64,000 bases of DNA from Spizellomyces punctatus DAOM BR117. Taxonomy: Eukaryota; Chytridiomycota; Chytridiomycetes; Spizellomycetales; Spizellomycetaceae. This document shows positions 24,640 through 35,200 of this stretch, in pieces. How positions within the stretch are numbered: the stretch's first letter is position 1; each line of letters opens with the position of its first letter. The notes under the pieces are model-generated. The model was not told where the DNA came from. It worked only from the letters and a program-made list of their open reading frames with translations, and searched no databases. Made by a program: the position numbers and the translations under genes. The stretch is from contig NW_015971540.1 in assembly GCF_000182565.1 (NCBI RefSeq), positions 1,426,476-1,490,475 on the forward strand, read 5' to 3'.

Positions 24640-27292
24640 TATGACGCGATAAGTGGTGGCTCTACCGCCGGGTGCCATGGGCGATGCTCGGGCCGATCTA
24701 TGATGGGCTCCAGTGCACCATAGGCACCGCACCTTCCCGTACGGGCTTTGTTTTGGTGTCTCGGGCCTTGCATTATTTTCAGGACCTGGGCTATTGTTGA
24801 TATATTAGATCAGCTCACATTCGACAAGATCTTCGACTTACCGGTTCTGATATGCTGCTTCCTGATAACTTCAAACTCGGCACGCAGCAGTTTCGCACCT
24901 TCGTCTCCAAGCCGATATGTTCGACGAAGTTCTAATTTGACTTTTAGGTGATCCGGAAAGGCATGAAAATCCACTCCAGCTTACCTCTTTCGTGTTGTAC
25001 CTTCAGCTTTGACAGTTTGTCTCTCAAGGCGCTTACATCTTGTCTACTGTCTTCAATTTCCTTTTCTTTTTGCTCCAAGTTGGTGGAAATTACTCTGGAT
25101 TTCTTGAACTTGGTAGTTAGCGTTGGAGACCGATGTCTGATTGTCGCGACTGCCTACCTCTTGTTCTTCTTTAAGTTCAAATGTTATCTGATTTAGCCGG
25201 GCACACATGTCTGCTTGAGATGTTTCAAGGTCGGCTACTTTCCGTAATACTACAGTGTGTGCCGTTGGTGAGCATGTCTTATACATGTGGCATCCGATAT
25301 ACACTTACATTCTTGCCGCTCCTCTTCAAACACTTTTGCATCTTCATCAACCCGCTTCATGAGGACATCACGCTCCTCAATGAGTTGAGATATCCGGTCG
25401 TGAAGCAACTGTATTTCGGGTTCCGTCTATGCCAACGGTTACACAGCATTAGTTAACGGGGACGTCATACAGGATACTTTGGCACATACTTCTTCTATGA
25501 TTTGCTGTTGCCCTTGTGAGAAATTGGTCACGTCTTGTTTATGTTTATCGTCAATAGGTGCTGGCCTATGCTTTTGCATACCTGTTGGTCTTAGGTGAGT
25601 CGCAAGTGTATTCGAAGTCCTGACCAGTAATCGATTAGATAAATACATACTTCTGACGACCGCTAGCCTGTCAGCAGCGAATTCAATCCGGCTTGACAAC
25701 ATATGCATCTTTCTTTCGGCAGTCTGTACGAATCTGTTCTGCATCCCACAACCGACATGTTCCATCCTGGAAGAAAGTGTAAAGATAAAGAAACAATGGC
25801 AGGTCCATGAGGCACTGACCAATTCTCTACTGTCTCGAGAACATGCTTATGCTCTGCTATTCTGCGTGCATCCACGGCCTGCACTTCAGTTGCGATTCGC
25901 TGTAAGATAGTTAGCGTCTGGTGGTCATTTTGGACTGCAACAGTCGACCTACTTTCCGAGTATCGCGCTCTAGCTCCAGAGAAGCTTCCTTGATTCGGAG
26001 CAATTCAGCGGAAATTTGCAGTTGCTGCTGCAACGCCTCATTTTCTTGGCGCTGTTCACCTAGCTATGAAATGTTAGTCGTAAGGATGAAGGTATGTCCG
26101 TTCTTATTCAGCGACAAGCATTCTACCTTCACTTCCCAAGCGCGCCTATCCTGATCGAATTCTGCCATCTGCAGCTTATTGTGTACAAGAAGCTCGAACA
26201 CTTTTCGTCGCCAGCTGTGTCCTTTGCAAACTTTGTAATCTGCCACATTCCGTATGCATCATTGCAGCTGCGTACCACGTAAGGAGATCTTCCCGAGCGG
26301 TCACCATGGACAAATGTTTCATTTCTTTATCAGGACTTGAGACTTGGCCTTCTCGAATGTCATTTATCCTTTCAAAGGCACTGATCTGAATCTTGAGCAG
26401 GTCCACAGTTTTTGTGAGTTCCTGTATTTGTTTATCTTTGTCCTTCAAGGCCCTCATCAGTTAGCTTGATCAGGAATAAGGTCAATTCCTGTTGTCCCTA
26501 CCTCCAACGGCGCCGCTGGTTGATTGGGATCGACAGCTGCCAATGGACTGGCTGCCATGCCTTGTAGATAGCATTTCAGAAGTCCGTTTTCCTCCCTTAA
26601 CTCCTCCAACTGTTCATTGTACTGGTATGGATAGGAAATATTTGGCGTGGCCTGCTGTGCAATTGTAGAACTCTGGTTTGACAGTCACATTAGTATCACC
26701 TTACCGACTGCAGGAAGGGTAGAGTGAGTTATACCTTTCCGGTCAACGAGAGTAAAGGACTGTGCGAGCAATTGTGCGGACTGGGTTGGAGTATCCTGCT
26801 CGACAAGTGGGGCAATGGTTGGAATTCCGAGCTCACACTGTCCATACCGTATCGTGACAAGCACTTTGATGGTGCGGGTGGATAAAATGTGTGCTGTAGG
26901 GTAGTTTCGCTTGGTGCCTCACTCATAAAGCTTTTTCCACAAGAATTGTTACACTCCACACTTTGACTTGTGTCTGCCTCCGTGATCTCCGCCCCACTTG
27001 AACCTGAAGGAACCTGAAAGGCACTTGTCGGGATTGAGTCTCCGTCAAACTTGGACGTTGGCATCAGTTTTATTGTTAGTCATGGTGCTGCACCGGCTTG
27101 TCGATTGCGTTTTGGGCATTGCCATGGCCTGTCGAGTCGTTGGGTCAGATCTGCTGCGCAACAAGAGTCGAATCACGTGCGGTCACATGCCTGATCGTGC
27201 TTACGAGTGTCAAACAGCGCTGCTTTTAGGGCCAAGGTGTTTGCGTCTTTGGCCAGTATTCTGCCAGTTGTACAGCTTGCCATGATGGGCAT
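24640..27292 (-). CDS. Unidentified coiled-coil protein, 3' end lost in gap
   Basis: I do not recognise the family. ATG 27292 opens MPIMASCTTGRILAKDANTL, which splices (donor near 27204) to RHGNAQNAIDKP and then, after a 44-nt intron, to FDGDSIPTSAFQVPSGSSGA. The N-terminal ~150 residues are Ser/Cys-rich and look disordered. Most of the rest is helical with heptad-like Leu/Ile spacing (EELREENGLLKCYLQ, DKDKQIQELTKTVDLLKIQI, ELLVHNKLQMAEFDQDR, QENEALQQQLQISAELLRI). At least ten small exons are separated by short introns. The last visible exon, depending on acceptor choice, encodes VRCLWCTGAHHRSAR, a possible zinc-knuckle-like CxxC..HH, and then hits the N run. It sits downstream of RNASEH2B and CFAP410 on the same strand. 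A centrosomal or ciliary role is only a guess from coil content and neighbours. Confidence 0.6.
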
Positions 27293-27466
27293 ACCAACTA
27301 ATTGGAGGAAATTTCCAATGGTCTCGATGTCGACATACGGATTTGTGAGTTAGGACGGATTGTTGGGCATCGATGTGGCAATTACGGCCATGTTGAAAGG
27401 GTCAATGTTTGTATTTATCTCAATTGTTATGACCTTACATGAATTTGGATACTGAAAATGATAAGT

Positions 27467-28850
27467 CTATTTTTTGAAGAAGCTGGATATACTTTTCATT
27501 CCTTCTCTATTTGCTTTCGCTAATGAGCGCTGGCCCACCGTTAGCTTCTTTTTCTGGAAAAGCTTGTAAGCATCAGAAACACTACCATCATAGATACAGG
27601 GTTGAATACCTTCGCGGTAGGATGATCGGCGTCTGCCGTATTCTTCTGTGAAAGAGGTCGCTTCACCACGTTATCAAAGTAGACATAATCTGATGCTTCC
27701 TGTTCGTCTTTGAAACTAATATCTGAAGTCAGCCTACACTCATAAGCAGTTTCTGGTAAAAATAGAATATCGGCCTACCCATAAGATTCTCTTAGTTTTT
27801 CAATCCAAGACGGTGGAAGACAGTCACCCAGTATGCGGATGACAACCCGTAATCGCGAGTCTGAAGTTAGATCGATGACAATGAGCGATCACGCAGAGAA
27901 TAAGTGTTTCTCAAACATGTGGATACCTGCCATGTTTTTGAGTCTCATCCATGTGTTTCTCGCCGCTTGTAAACCTTTCCAACATTTGATAGTCGTTGTA
28001 TCTTGTCAACAATCGTGTAGCCTGCACATAATAGCGATCAGGACGACATTGTCAACAGATGATGTCCAAAGTTTATGCACACCTTTGCCTTCAACCATGA
28101 CAATGTTTTATCATCGTTCAATCTGAAGAACTGCATTCCTGGAGCCGGAACTGGATTCAATGTGTCAATTTGGCATTCCTGGCACAGATTCTCTGTCCAG
28201 AGTACCGAATCTTCAACGCACCATTAGAGTCACAAATAACGAGGAGCTTCTCGGGCAGATTTTTGAGGCCGTGTAGCCTAGTCAATGATATGTACGTTTC
28301 ATCGTGCAACAGATCGTCCAACGTAAGGAAGATGCCAGGGGATTCTGATGTCTGCCAGATATATTGTGAGAATCGTCTTTGGGTTGTCTATTGATTCTAG
28401 CACGGCGCATCTACCTTTTTCCTTCGCTTCTCCAAAATTGGAAGAAGTAGAAATAGGGGATCAAAAGGAGAAAATATGTACAAGCTTCCATCTGCGTTTG
28501 CCGGTAATTAGAAATAAGACCTGCATTCGATGGTAAGGCGGCTGCCTCATGCGTCATGTTACCTTTCTGAACCAAGTTGTCTACAAACCACGAAGCACTT
28601 TCCTCCGAGTCTACCAGCTGCATCTCGAGCAAACAAGGCTCTTCCTCCCGAATAATGAAACAAGTAGCATCTCCTGCAAGTAGATGTCAGAAAATGCCCT
28701 CGTGTCGGGCGAAGCGTTTTCAATTACAGAGTCAGGCTTTAGCCAACCTGTTCTGGGATGTGGAAGTCGTACTACTACAGTTGTGGAAAGGGTATCGGAT
28801 GCTCCTGCTGGGGTATCTGGGGTCCTCTGTATACAGATTCTCTGTGCCAT
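27467..28850 (-). CDS. RNASEH2B: Ribonuclease H2 subunit B
   Basis: RNASEH2B is the scaffold subunit of the trimeric enzyme that removes ribonucleotides from DNA. Exons join to VVVRLPHPRTGDATCFIIRE, LVDSEESASWFVDNLVQK, DGSLYIFSPFDPLFLLLPIL, LTLDDLLHDETYISLTRLHG, FRLNDDKTLSWLKAK and IRILGDCLPPSWIEKLRESY. These match the triple-barrel dimerisation part and the helical part of the family in order. The C-terminus LAKANREGMKSISSFFKK contains a PCNA-interacting (PIP-box-like) motif in the place where the human protein has MKSIDTFF. ATG 28850 is preceded by more open frame, but with only a TTG at 28880. The exon near 27930-28010 is uncertain in frame. The first exon starts 132 bp downstream of the CFAP410 stop. 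Confidence 0.88.
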
Positions 28851-28982
28851 TAAGAATGGGTTGACAATGTGATTGGCCAAAGGTGAAGGCTGGAGGTCGA
28901 CAAACTAGCAGAATTTCTAAATGGCATAAAAGCAGGGATCTTTTGGCGGATTTACAACCTTGTCCGAAAACGTCCGGACATA

Positions 28983-30435
28983 TTACGTAATCTTCTCCGC
29001 CATTATGCGCTGCACCTCATGCCCAACGACGTGGAGAGACGGATTATCCAGCTCTTTGATTAGCGAAAGTATCGCAAATAATATGTTATTCTGCTGTAAA
29101 GGCTAGAGCTAGTTAGTGGACATGCGTTAATGTGCACGACTTTGTTTCCTCACATACCGTCGTCGATTTGCGGCTGTCATCCTCATCTTCTCTACTACTT
29201 TCGGCCACTTGAGCGTCTAATGAAGCGGCGCGTATTCTATCCTTTACTTGACCCAACTAAAAATAAAAAATCCATTAATAAATCATCTCTCGCGAGCTTC
29301 AGTCTGCTAGTAATCTTTACCTCTTCAGCGTGAACCAGCCACGTCGGCCTCCGCTTTTGAACAGCATCAGATGGCCGTATATCACCCTTGTTTTGAGGGT
29401 TCGTCCTTGGAGGCGTAGGAAACCGCTCTTGCTTTGTTGCTGGAGAATGCTGTTTCTGGCCGGCTCCCAGATTTGGAGGAATTCCGCCTGCTCCATATGC
29501 TGAGCTGCTAAATTTCTAAATCGAACGTAATGCTCAGAACATTGTGTAGTCCCCCTATGTTGAAAAGCAGCATACCTCATGTACTGCAGTAGGACTCGTA
29601 AAAACTGATTGGTCATCATCCGTCCGCCGTCGTGGACGGCCGATGCGTCCATCCGGGTTTTGATGGGGCATCCCCACAACCTCCAGTCCAGACCCCCGGA
29701 TATGTTGCTCCTCCCGTTCCCGGGGTTCGTCACGCATCCAGGTAGGAGTCGGAGCTGCTGACGATGGTGATGGCCGAGAAGGGGAAGCTTGAAAAAGACC
29801 AGTTTCAAAAGTGGGTAAAAGGTCACTTGATAAGAAAGCCGATCGAGCTTGCATTCAACTCACCATTGGTGACCGGTCCCATGGCAAGCACCTCCTCCCG
29901 CTCGCGATCTGTTACATCCCGATCGTCCAATTTCCGAAGCTGAGGTAGTAGACGCAGCACCATCTGCCGGTAATCAGGCCGCTGAGCGATCGGATTCTCG
30001 CTCAACCACAAGACACGCAGCTTGGACAGGTTGCGCAAGTGGTACAGCTCTCCAGGATCGGATACATTATTACGGCGAAGATACAATTCTATCAAATTTG
30101 TCAGGTTTCGAAATGGTGCCAGGGAGGTCAAAGAACTTACGCGAATACAAACGTTAGGTCAGATTGTGCAGCGAGTGGAAGTCGTGTCTTACATGCTGCT
30201 TACTTTATGGCCAGTGAAAGAACTTCCAAGTTGACTAGTCGCTGAAGAACTGTTACATCGGTCAAGTTTTGGCCCCACAAGTTCAAATTTCTTATACTCG
30301 CTTGCAACAAACATACAGTCAAAATGACAGAAAGCCAAAGAAACTAGTCGTATTCTGCTTACCTAGATCAGTAATGGTTTTCTTTGAAGCGCCTCTAGCT
30401 CTACCCAAGACCTGTGCTTCCGTTAGCTGCACCAT
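28983..30435 (-). CDS. CFAP410: CFAP410 (C21orf2) leucine-rich-repeat cilium/basal body protein
   Basis: In animals CFAP410 sits at the ciliary base and works with NEK1. ATG 30435 gives MVQLTEAQVLGRARGASKKT, which splices to SIRNLNLWGQNLTDVTVLQR and LVNLEVLSLAIN. SLTSLAPFRNLTNLIELYLR and LYHLRNLSKLRVLWLSENPI follow: leucine-rich repeats plus the LRR cap YRQMVLRLLPQLRKLDDRDV. The spacing LSVN/SLxxL and the phrase LRVLWLSENP match the family. A disordered Pro/Arg-rich middle follows. The last exon encodes NNILFAILSLIKELDNPSLH and VVGHEVQRIMAEKIT before the stop at 28983, the small C-terminal helical domain typical of CFAP410. This gene is expected only in organisms that build cilia. An alternative upstream ATG at 30501 adds a hydrophobic stretch and is less likely. 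Confidence 0.9.
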
Positions 30436-31384
30436 ACTGTCGATTATATCGGTTATCTGGAAGAGAAGCAACCACGAGACAAACGCGGCTATGACAAACA
30501 CGGCGGAATGCCCGAAAATCCCAAATCTTGAGGGTTCAGGGATTTAAACGTCTTTAATGGTCGGAGGTTTTTTTTAGTGATCCACGACAGTTAACATCAT
30601 AGCGAATGGGTTCGTAATGGCAATGTATTTTATTTTTCGCTATACTGCGGATGTGTATGTTCGAGGGTGAACGTCACTTTCAAGTGGATAATTTGTCGCG
30701 CCTTTATAGTAAGGTTGGAAATAGCGTCAACATTGGTGCAAAGACTTTCCCATTTAGCAGACGAGGCTTTTGATTTGGACATCTCCGCTATGGCATCGCC
30801 TGCTCATGTCATTCGAAGGACGAAGCAAGGGAAATCACAAGAACAGGTCCCATCAAGAATCAATGTGCCATGACAAGTACCCAGATCAACAAAGATCAAG
30901 CCAGGCTCGATTCTACAAAGGGAATGAATGAACATTTATAGATTTCGCTGGACTACATGGAAAGGACTTGGTAATTGACATTGAAAGTTTCAAATACTCC
31001 CAAATATATTGATCAGCCAAAGGTCATCATGTCATAACCCCACCACCTGTTCTCTATCTCGTTTCTAAGATATTCCAAACACCTAATAGCCCTGAAGGTT
31101 CATGAACGACCATTATCTGGTAATGATGGTCGGGCTACTGATATGTACAGCCGCTTCTGTGCAGAGGTACCACCTCGATTATGTGTCTCATCAATCTGCC
31201 TTCTGTAGCTTTCAGTCATCGACCGGGTCAACGAACAGGTGACAGCGTTTTCCAGCCCGGGTAACAGTACAACACTGTTACTCCCACTGCCTGCCCGACC
31301 GGACCAGCAACAGAATCCAGAGTTTCATATCTCCACTCGCAAGGCTCTTCTGATCAATGTCTAATCTAGATAACGTCCCGACAT
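30436..31384. other. Long intergenic region, no gene seen
   Basis: About 950 bases lie between CFAP410 (starts at 30435, minus) and the Ham1-family gene (ends at 31385, minus). Reading frames are short and lack recognisable domains. Two small inverted repeats are visible near 31107-31133 (CGACCAT...ATGGTCG) and 31259-31286 (GGGTAACAG...CTGTTACTCCC). These could be hairpins in the 3' untranslated region or chance. Confidence 0.5.
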
Positions 31385-31969
31385 TCAGTCAGTTTGGAAG
31401 TCACCTTCCCACGTTTCCACAACGCATCTAACTTCAGTAGGCTTATTGTTTTTGAACTTTTCAACAGAATGGTATCGAGCATTGAACTCGTCAAAGATTT
31501 GTTCTCCCATGGTTAAGGCACATCCGTCCGGTTGAAAGTAGGCGCGAAACCCATAGTCTTTTCCCCTCGGAGGCTGAACAATTTGTCCAGGAGTGCTGGA
31601 CCGGTACAGGTGAATGTGATTCTCATGACGTATTCCAAGAATGCAAACGAAGGCGGCGCGAGTTCCATTGGCAATGTTCGGCAACTCGCCCAACAGCCAT
31701 TTGACGTTCGGTCCTATCTGCATACCTTCAATATCTAAGCTAGTATCGTCTACAAGAACGGGCGCATCAGCTGGAAATTGGGAAGCCTTGTATTGAACGA
31801 TTGTAAAAGGGTCGGAGGACACTGGTTCGCGGATATCTATTGTTGTACTTTTGACTTCCATTGGGGATAGATACCGCTGAAATTCCGCTTTTTTATGGGC
31901 ATTTGATGTGTTCACGAGAACAGTCTTCCCTTTTCCCATAACACTGTGCTCACAAGTTGCGACTGTCAT
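31385..31969 (-). CDS. Non-canonical purine NTP pyrophosphatase, Ham1/ITPA family
   Basis: Ham1/ITPA enzymes hydrolyse ITP, dITP and XTP to monophosphates and keep deaminated purines out of nucleic acids. A single exon encodes 194 residues (184 if the start is the ATG at 31939, which gives MGKGKTVLVNTSNAHKKAEF). Visible motifs are the N-terminal substrate loop TSNAHKKAEF, VLVDDTSLDIEGMQIGPNVK with WLLGELPN, GKDYGFRAYFQPDG and FDEFNARYHSVEKF. The central segment DDTSLDIEG...VKWLL differs from the standard eukaryotic ITPA pattern (EDT.LCF.AL.GLPGPYIKWF). I therefore assign the superfamily but not orthology to HAM1. It is intronless in an intron-rich neighbourhood. Confidence 0.82.
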   Translation of the reverse strand: MTVATCEHSVMGKGKTVLVNTSNAHKKAEFQRYLSPMEVKSTTIDIREPVSSDPFTIVQYKASQFPADAPVLVDDTSLDIEGMQIGPNVKWLLGELPNIANGTRAAFVCILGIRHENHIHLYRSSTPGQIVQPPRGKDYGFRAYFQPDGCALTMGEQIFDEFNARYHSVEKFKNNKPTEVRCVVETWEGDFQTD

Positions 31970-32222
31970 CCTGCGGTTGATGCCTGTTGTCTATGCAAGA
32001 GTTCGTCGGTGGGGAATGGCAAGTTGCAAAGCGTGGCTTCCTGAAACAGTCGCGAAGTGGCTTATACATCACGTGAAAACAAAATCGGACTTTCGGACAT
32101 GACTTTCGTCGCGCTGGTCCTGAACGCGAACACTCTCAACCTTTCGAGCCGGGTTGGACGTGACGACGAACCCCCGTCGAGGCCTTCCGTTGCTGGACCA
32201 AATCAAAGGCTTGGGGTTCACC

Positions 32223-35200
32223 ATGGAGTCAAGCCACGCAGAAGATGTCGACTATGGCAGAGTTGTCGCCATCCGAAAAACTGGCGAAGATGCTGGGTAG
32301 GAAGCGCACGCGGAGACATTAATGTTGATTTGCAAAATCGCAACAGTAACTCACTTTCATGGTCTTCAACGACAGATTTATGCGCATCACTCAATCCGAT
32401 TTCACTATCGGAAGGTAAGGACAAAGTTTTCATTATTGCGGCCGTGGCGACTTGCACTGTGTGGGTCCTGACAGTTGTGGCCAAGAAAGAGATTTGAGCT
32501 GCGACATCAAAATTCGCCTCCTCACTGTGAGCAGAGTTCACGCAGTACTACAGGTGGACAAGAAGACTCGCAGAGTATGTTTGCTGGAAAAAAGTCTTCC
32601 ATTTCACGTCCAATAATTGCTCGCGGCCTCACATTACATCCCAGGTGACTGTAACTTGCCGAAGCCCACAGGGTCTTTTGGTGAATAAGGAAACTATAGC
32701 TTTGCAAAGAAAAGTTTTGCTCAAAAATGGGGATGTCATTGACATACAAGGCCGACGATTTCGCTTTGAGAATTCAACTGGTGTCCCATCCACAGGATTT
32801 GCGCATGACTCCCGACAAACAAACAATGCGCTGTCCGGTTCACCCCTTCACATTTTTCCCGCGGAAGAATTGGAATTCCAACGACCATGTGCATCAGTTG
32901 CTACAAAATCTCTTTCTGTGACCAATACCTTGTCGGATGCATCGATATACATTAACGTCAAGACCAATGCTCCAGACCGCTACCGAATCTCCCCAGCTAC
33001 TGGATCCATAGCTCCAGGAGATACTCTCAACATACTGATTTCCTTGCATATACATGAGGGACCTACTGAAAGTGACGTTTCGATGGATAACGTGACGGTT
33101 AAAGGCATCAAGGTGCCGGCGGACTGTGTAGATCTGGGTGGCGAAGATTTGGCAGGAAAGCTACAAGATTTGCTGCAGCGGGCGCAGGAACTGGGGGAAA
33201 GTTCTTCAAAAGCACAATCAGACAGTCTACTGGAGAGGACGTTGAAATGCGTTTATGTTGATCGTGCGACTGATGTGAATGTCGCAGGGACAAGTGGAAC
33301 CCCGTCTGAGGCAAAAGCGCAAGTGGGAAGAAAGGAAACTGCCAATGGGGAGCTAATGGCGTCTAAAAGCATTGCGACTGCTGCTGACGACCCAGCACCA
33401 CGACGGATCGACCGCTCACGTGCCCGCAAAACACTTTCAGCGAGCAGCCTTCCAACTCTCATTAAAACTGGAGCTGCTCGTTCCGTACGCCCTGCAACAA
33501 AATCCACGCTCCAAAATACATCCACATCCACTGATGGGTCTTTTTGGCAGCAAATGGACAAAGTACTAACCGCCACCAATCAGCCAGTCAAGCCGCCTCA
33601 AGCGACGGGCAAGACCAACACTCCAAACTCCCGGCGTCAGGGTGTAGCCGCCGGTGCGAAGAGTGTGCCCGCTAAAGAACAGAGGCGGGGAGCTGCCGGG
33701 GTTACGGCTCCTCGACGCGCCTCAACTTTATTTGGTTACGCGGTGCATCCGTCTTTGAAAGATCTGAGCCTTGCGGACAGTGAGCCCACGCTGAGGAGCA
33801 TAACCAACGCGAAGCCTACTGATCACCCGATCCCTCCCGAAAATAAGTCATGCGATGATAAGCGCAAATCGCCGCCAAGTTCTCCTTCCCACACCGGCGA
33901 CGAACGTGAACCTGCTGATTCAGATACAAGCCTTTCCACAAAAGCAACCACTTCGGACAGCACTCCAAAGCGTCTACCTTCCACCAAGCCGCCCAGCCCT
34001 CTGCCGAAAGCGGTCGATACAGTGGAGCATGCGACGAGTCCGACAGCAAAGGTGTTGACACAATCGCCCACATCTACCGGTGATACACCTCCGAGAAAGA
34101 GTCCAGAAGATGTCCCCGAAGATCAACCGTCAACCTCTCCCTTTGTTCCGATATCGAATCCTCTAATTGTCCTCGAGGGTCAGGCTGCCGAGGAGAACCT
34201 CCAGGACGCTAAGCGGGAAGAGAGCGACAACGTCTCTCTTCTCAACGCAAACCTGTCCCCGGACGAGGTTATTCCCGACGGTACACTTGCGCAGGAGACC
34301 CCCGCTACCGACAGAATCCAGGAGATTGAAGTAGACGACGACGACAAAAATCCATCGTGCTCGCAAGAGACTGATGAGCACGCGAACCAGGCTGACGAGG
34401 GCTCCGCTGCCTTAACTCCTCCGGTAAGCGATCTGCTCACGCCTGGTCGAAGCCTGAGTTCAAAATCGAAAAAGGGCGTTACCTTTGGACCTCCGGTAAG
34501 AACTTTGTCACTTCAAATTCATTTCATTGATACTAATTCTAGTCCTTAAAGCTGTCTCCCGAGGTCTTCGATGAAACTCTTCCGATCAATTCACCCGTAG
34601 TACGGGGCAGGCAAGTGCTGCTCTCAAGGGAAGTCGGAAAGCGGTCCATTCTTAAATCGCAGGAACATTTACGACGGGAAGCGGAAGAGGCGTTGAGAGT
34701 CGCCAGCGAACTCGCCCAAACCAGTGAGTCTGAGCCTGTTCTTCAAGATCCGGGAAAGCATGGAAACACCAGAGAAACTGGTAATGCTGGGGAGGCAGAA
34801 GAGGATAAGAACTCGGATATTGAGAATGGCGATGTGGATACCTTGGCATTCCAATCCATTCCTTCTATTTCAGAAATAGTGGAAAATGATGGTGGAGATG
34901 GGAAAGTGCCGGTCACCTCAGACGCCATTGAGTCGACAAAGCAGAGGGATGGAGAGAATGGAGAGTTTGGCGTTGCTCAAATTGAAACCGAGCCTTCTGC
35001 TGGTGCCGCACACGTCGCCGCGACAGTTTCGGAAAGCAGAAAGAGTAGTAGAAGGAAGAAATCCACTGATAGGATCAAACCTGATGACGTGCAGGAAGGT
35101 AGTGAAACCCTCGCAGTGGAAGCCCAGCCTCCACCATCTAGCCCTGCTGAAAGTGCCGAAGAGCCCTCCGACAATAAGAGACGCGGCCGAAAGCGGGGTT

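Noticed and set aside
30667-30873. Small plus-strand reading frame (68 codons)
   Set aside because: No domain, no neighbouring exons and no plausible promoter context; considered non-coding.
31107-31286. Two short inverted repeats, possible structured RNA
   Set aside because: Stems are only 7-9 bp with bulges and no known RNA family fits; treated as chance or untranslated-region hairpins.
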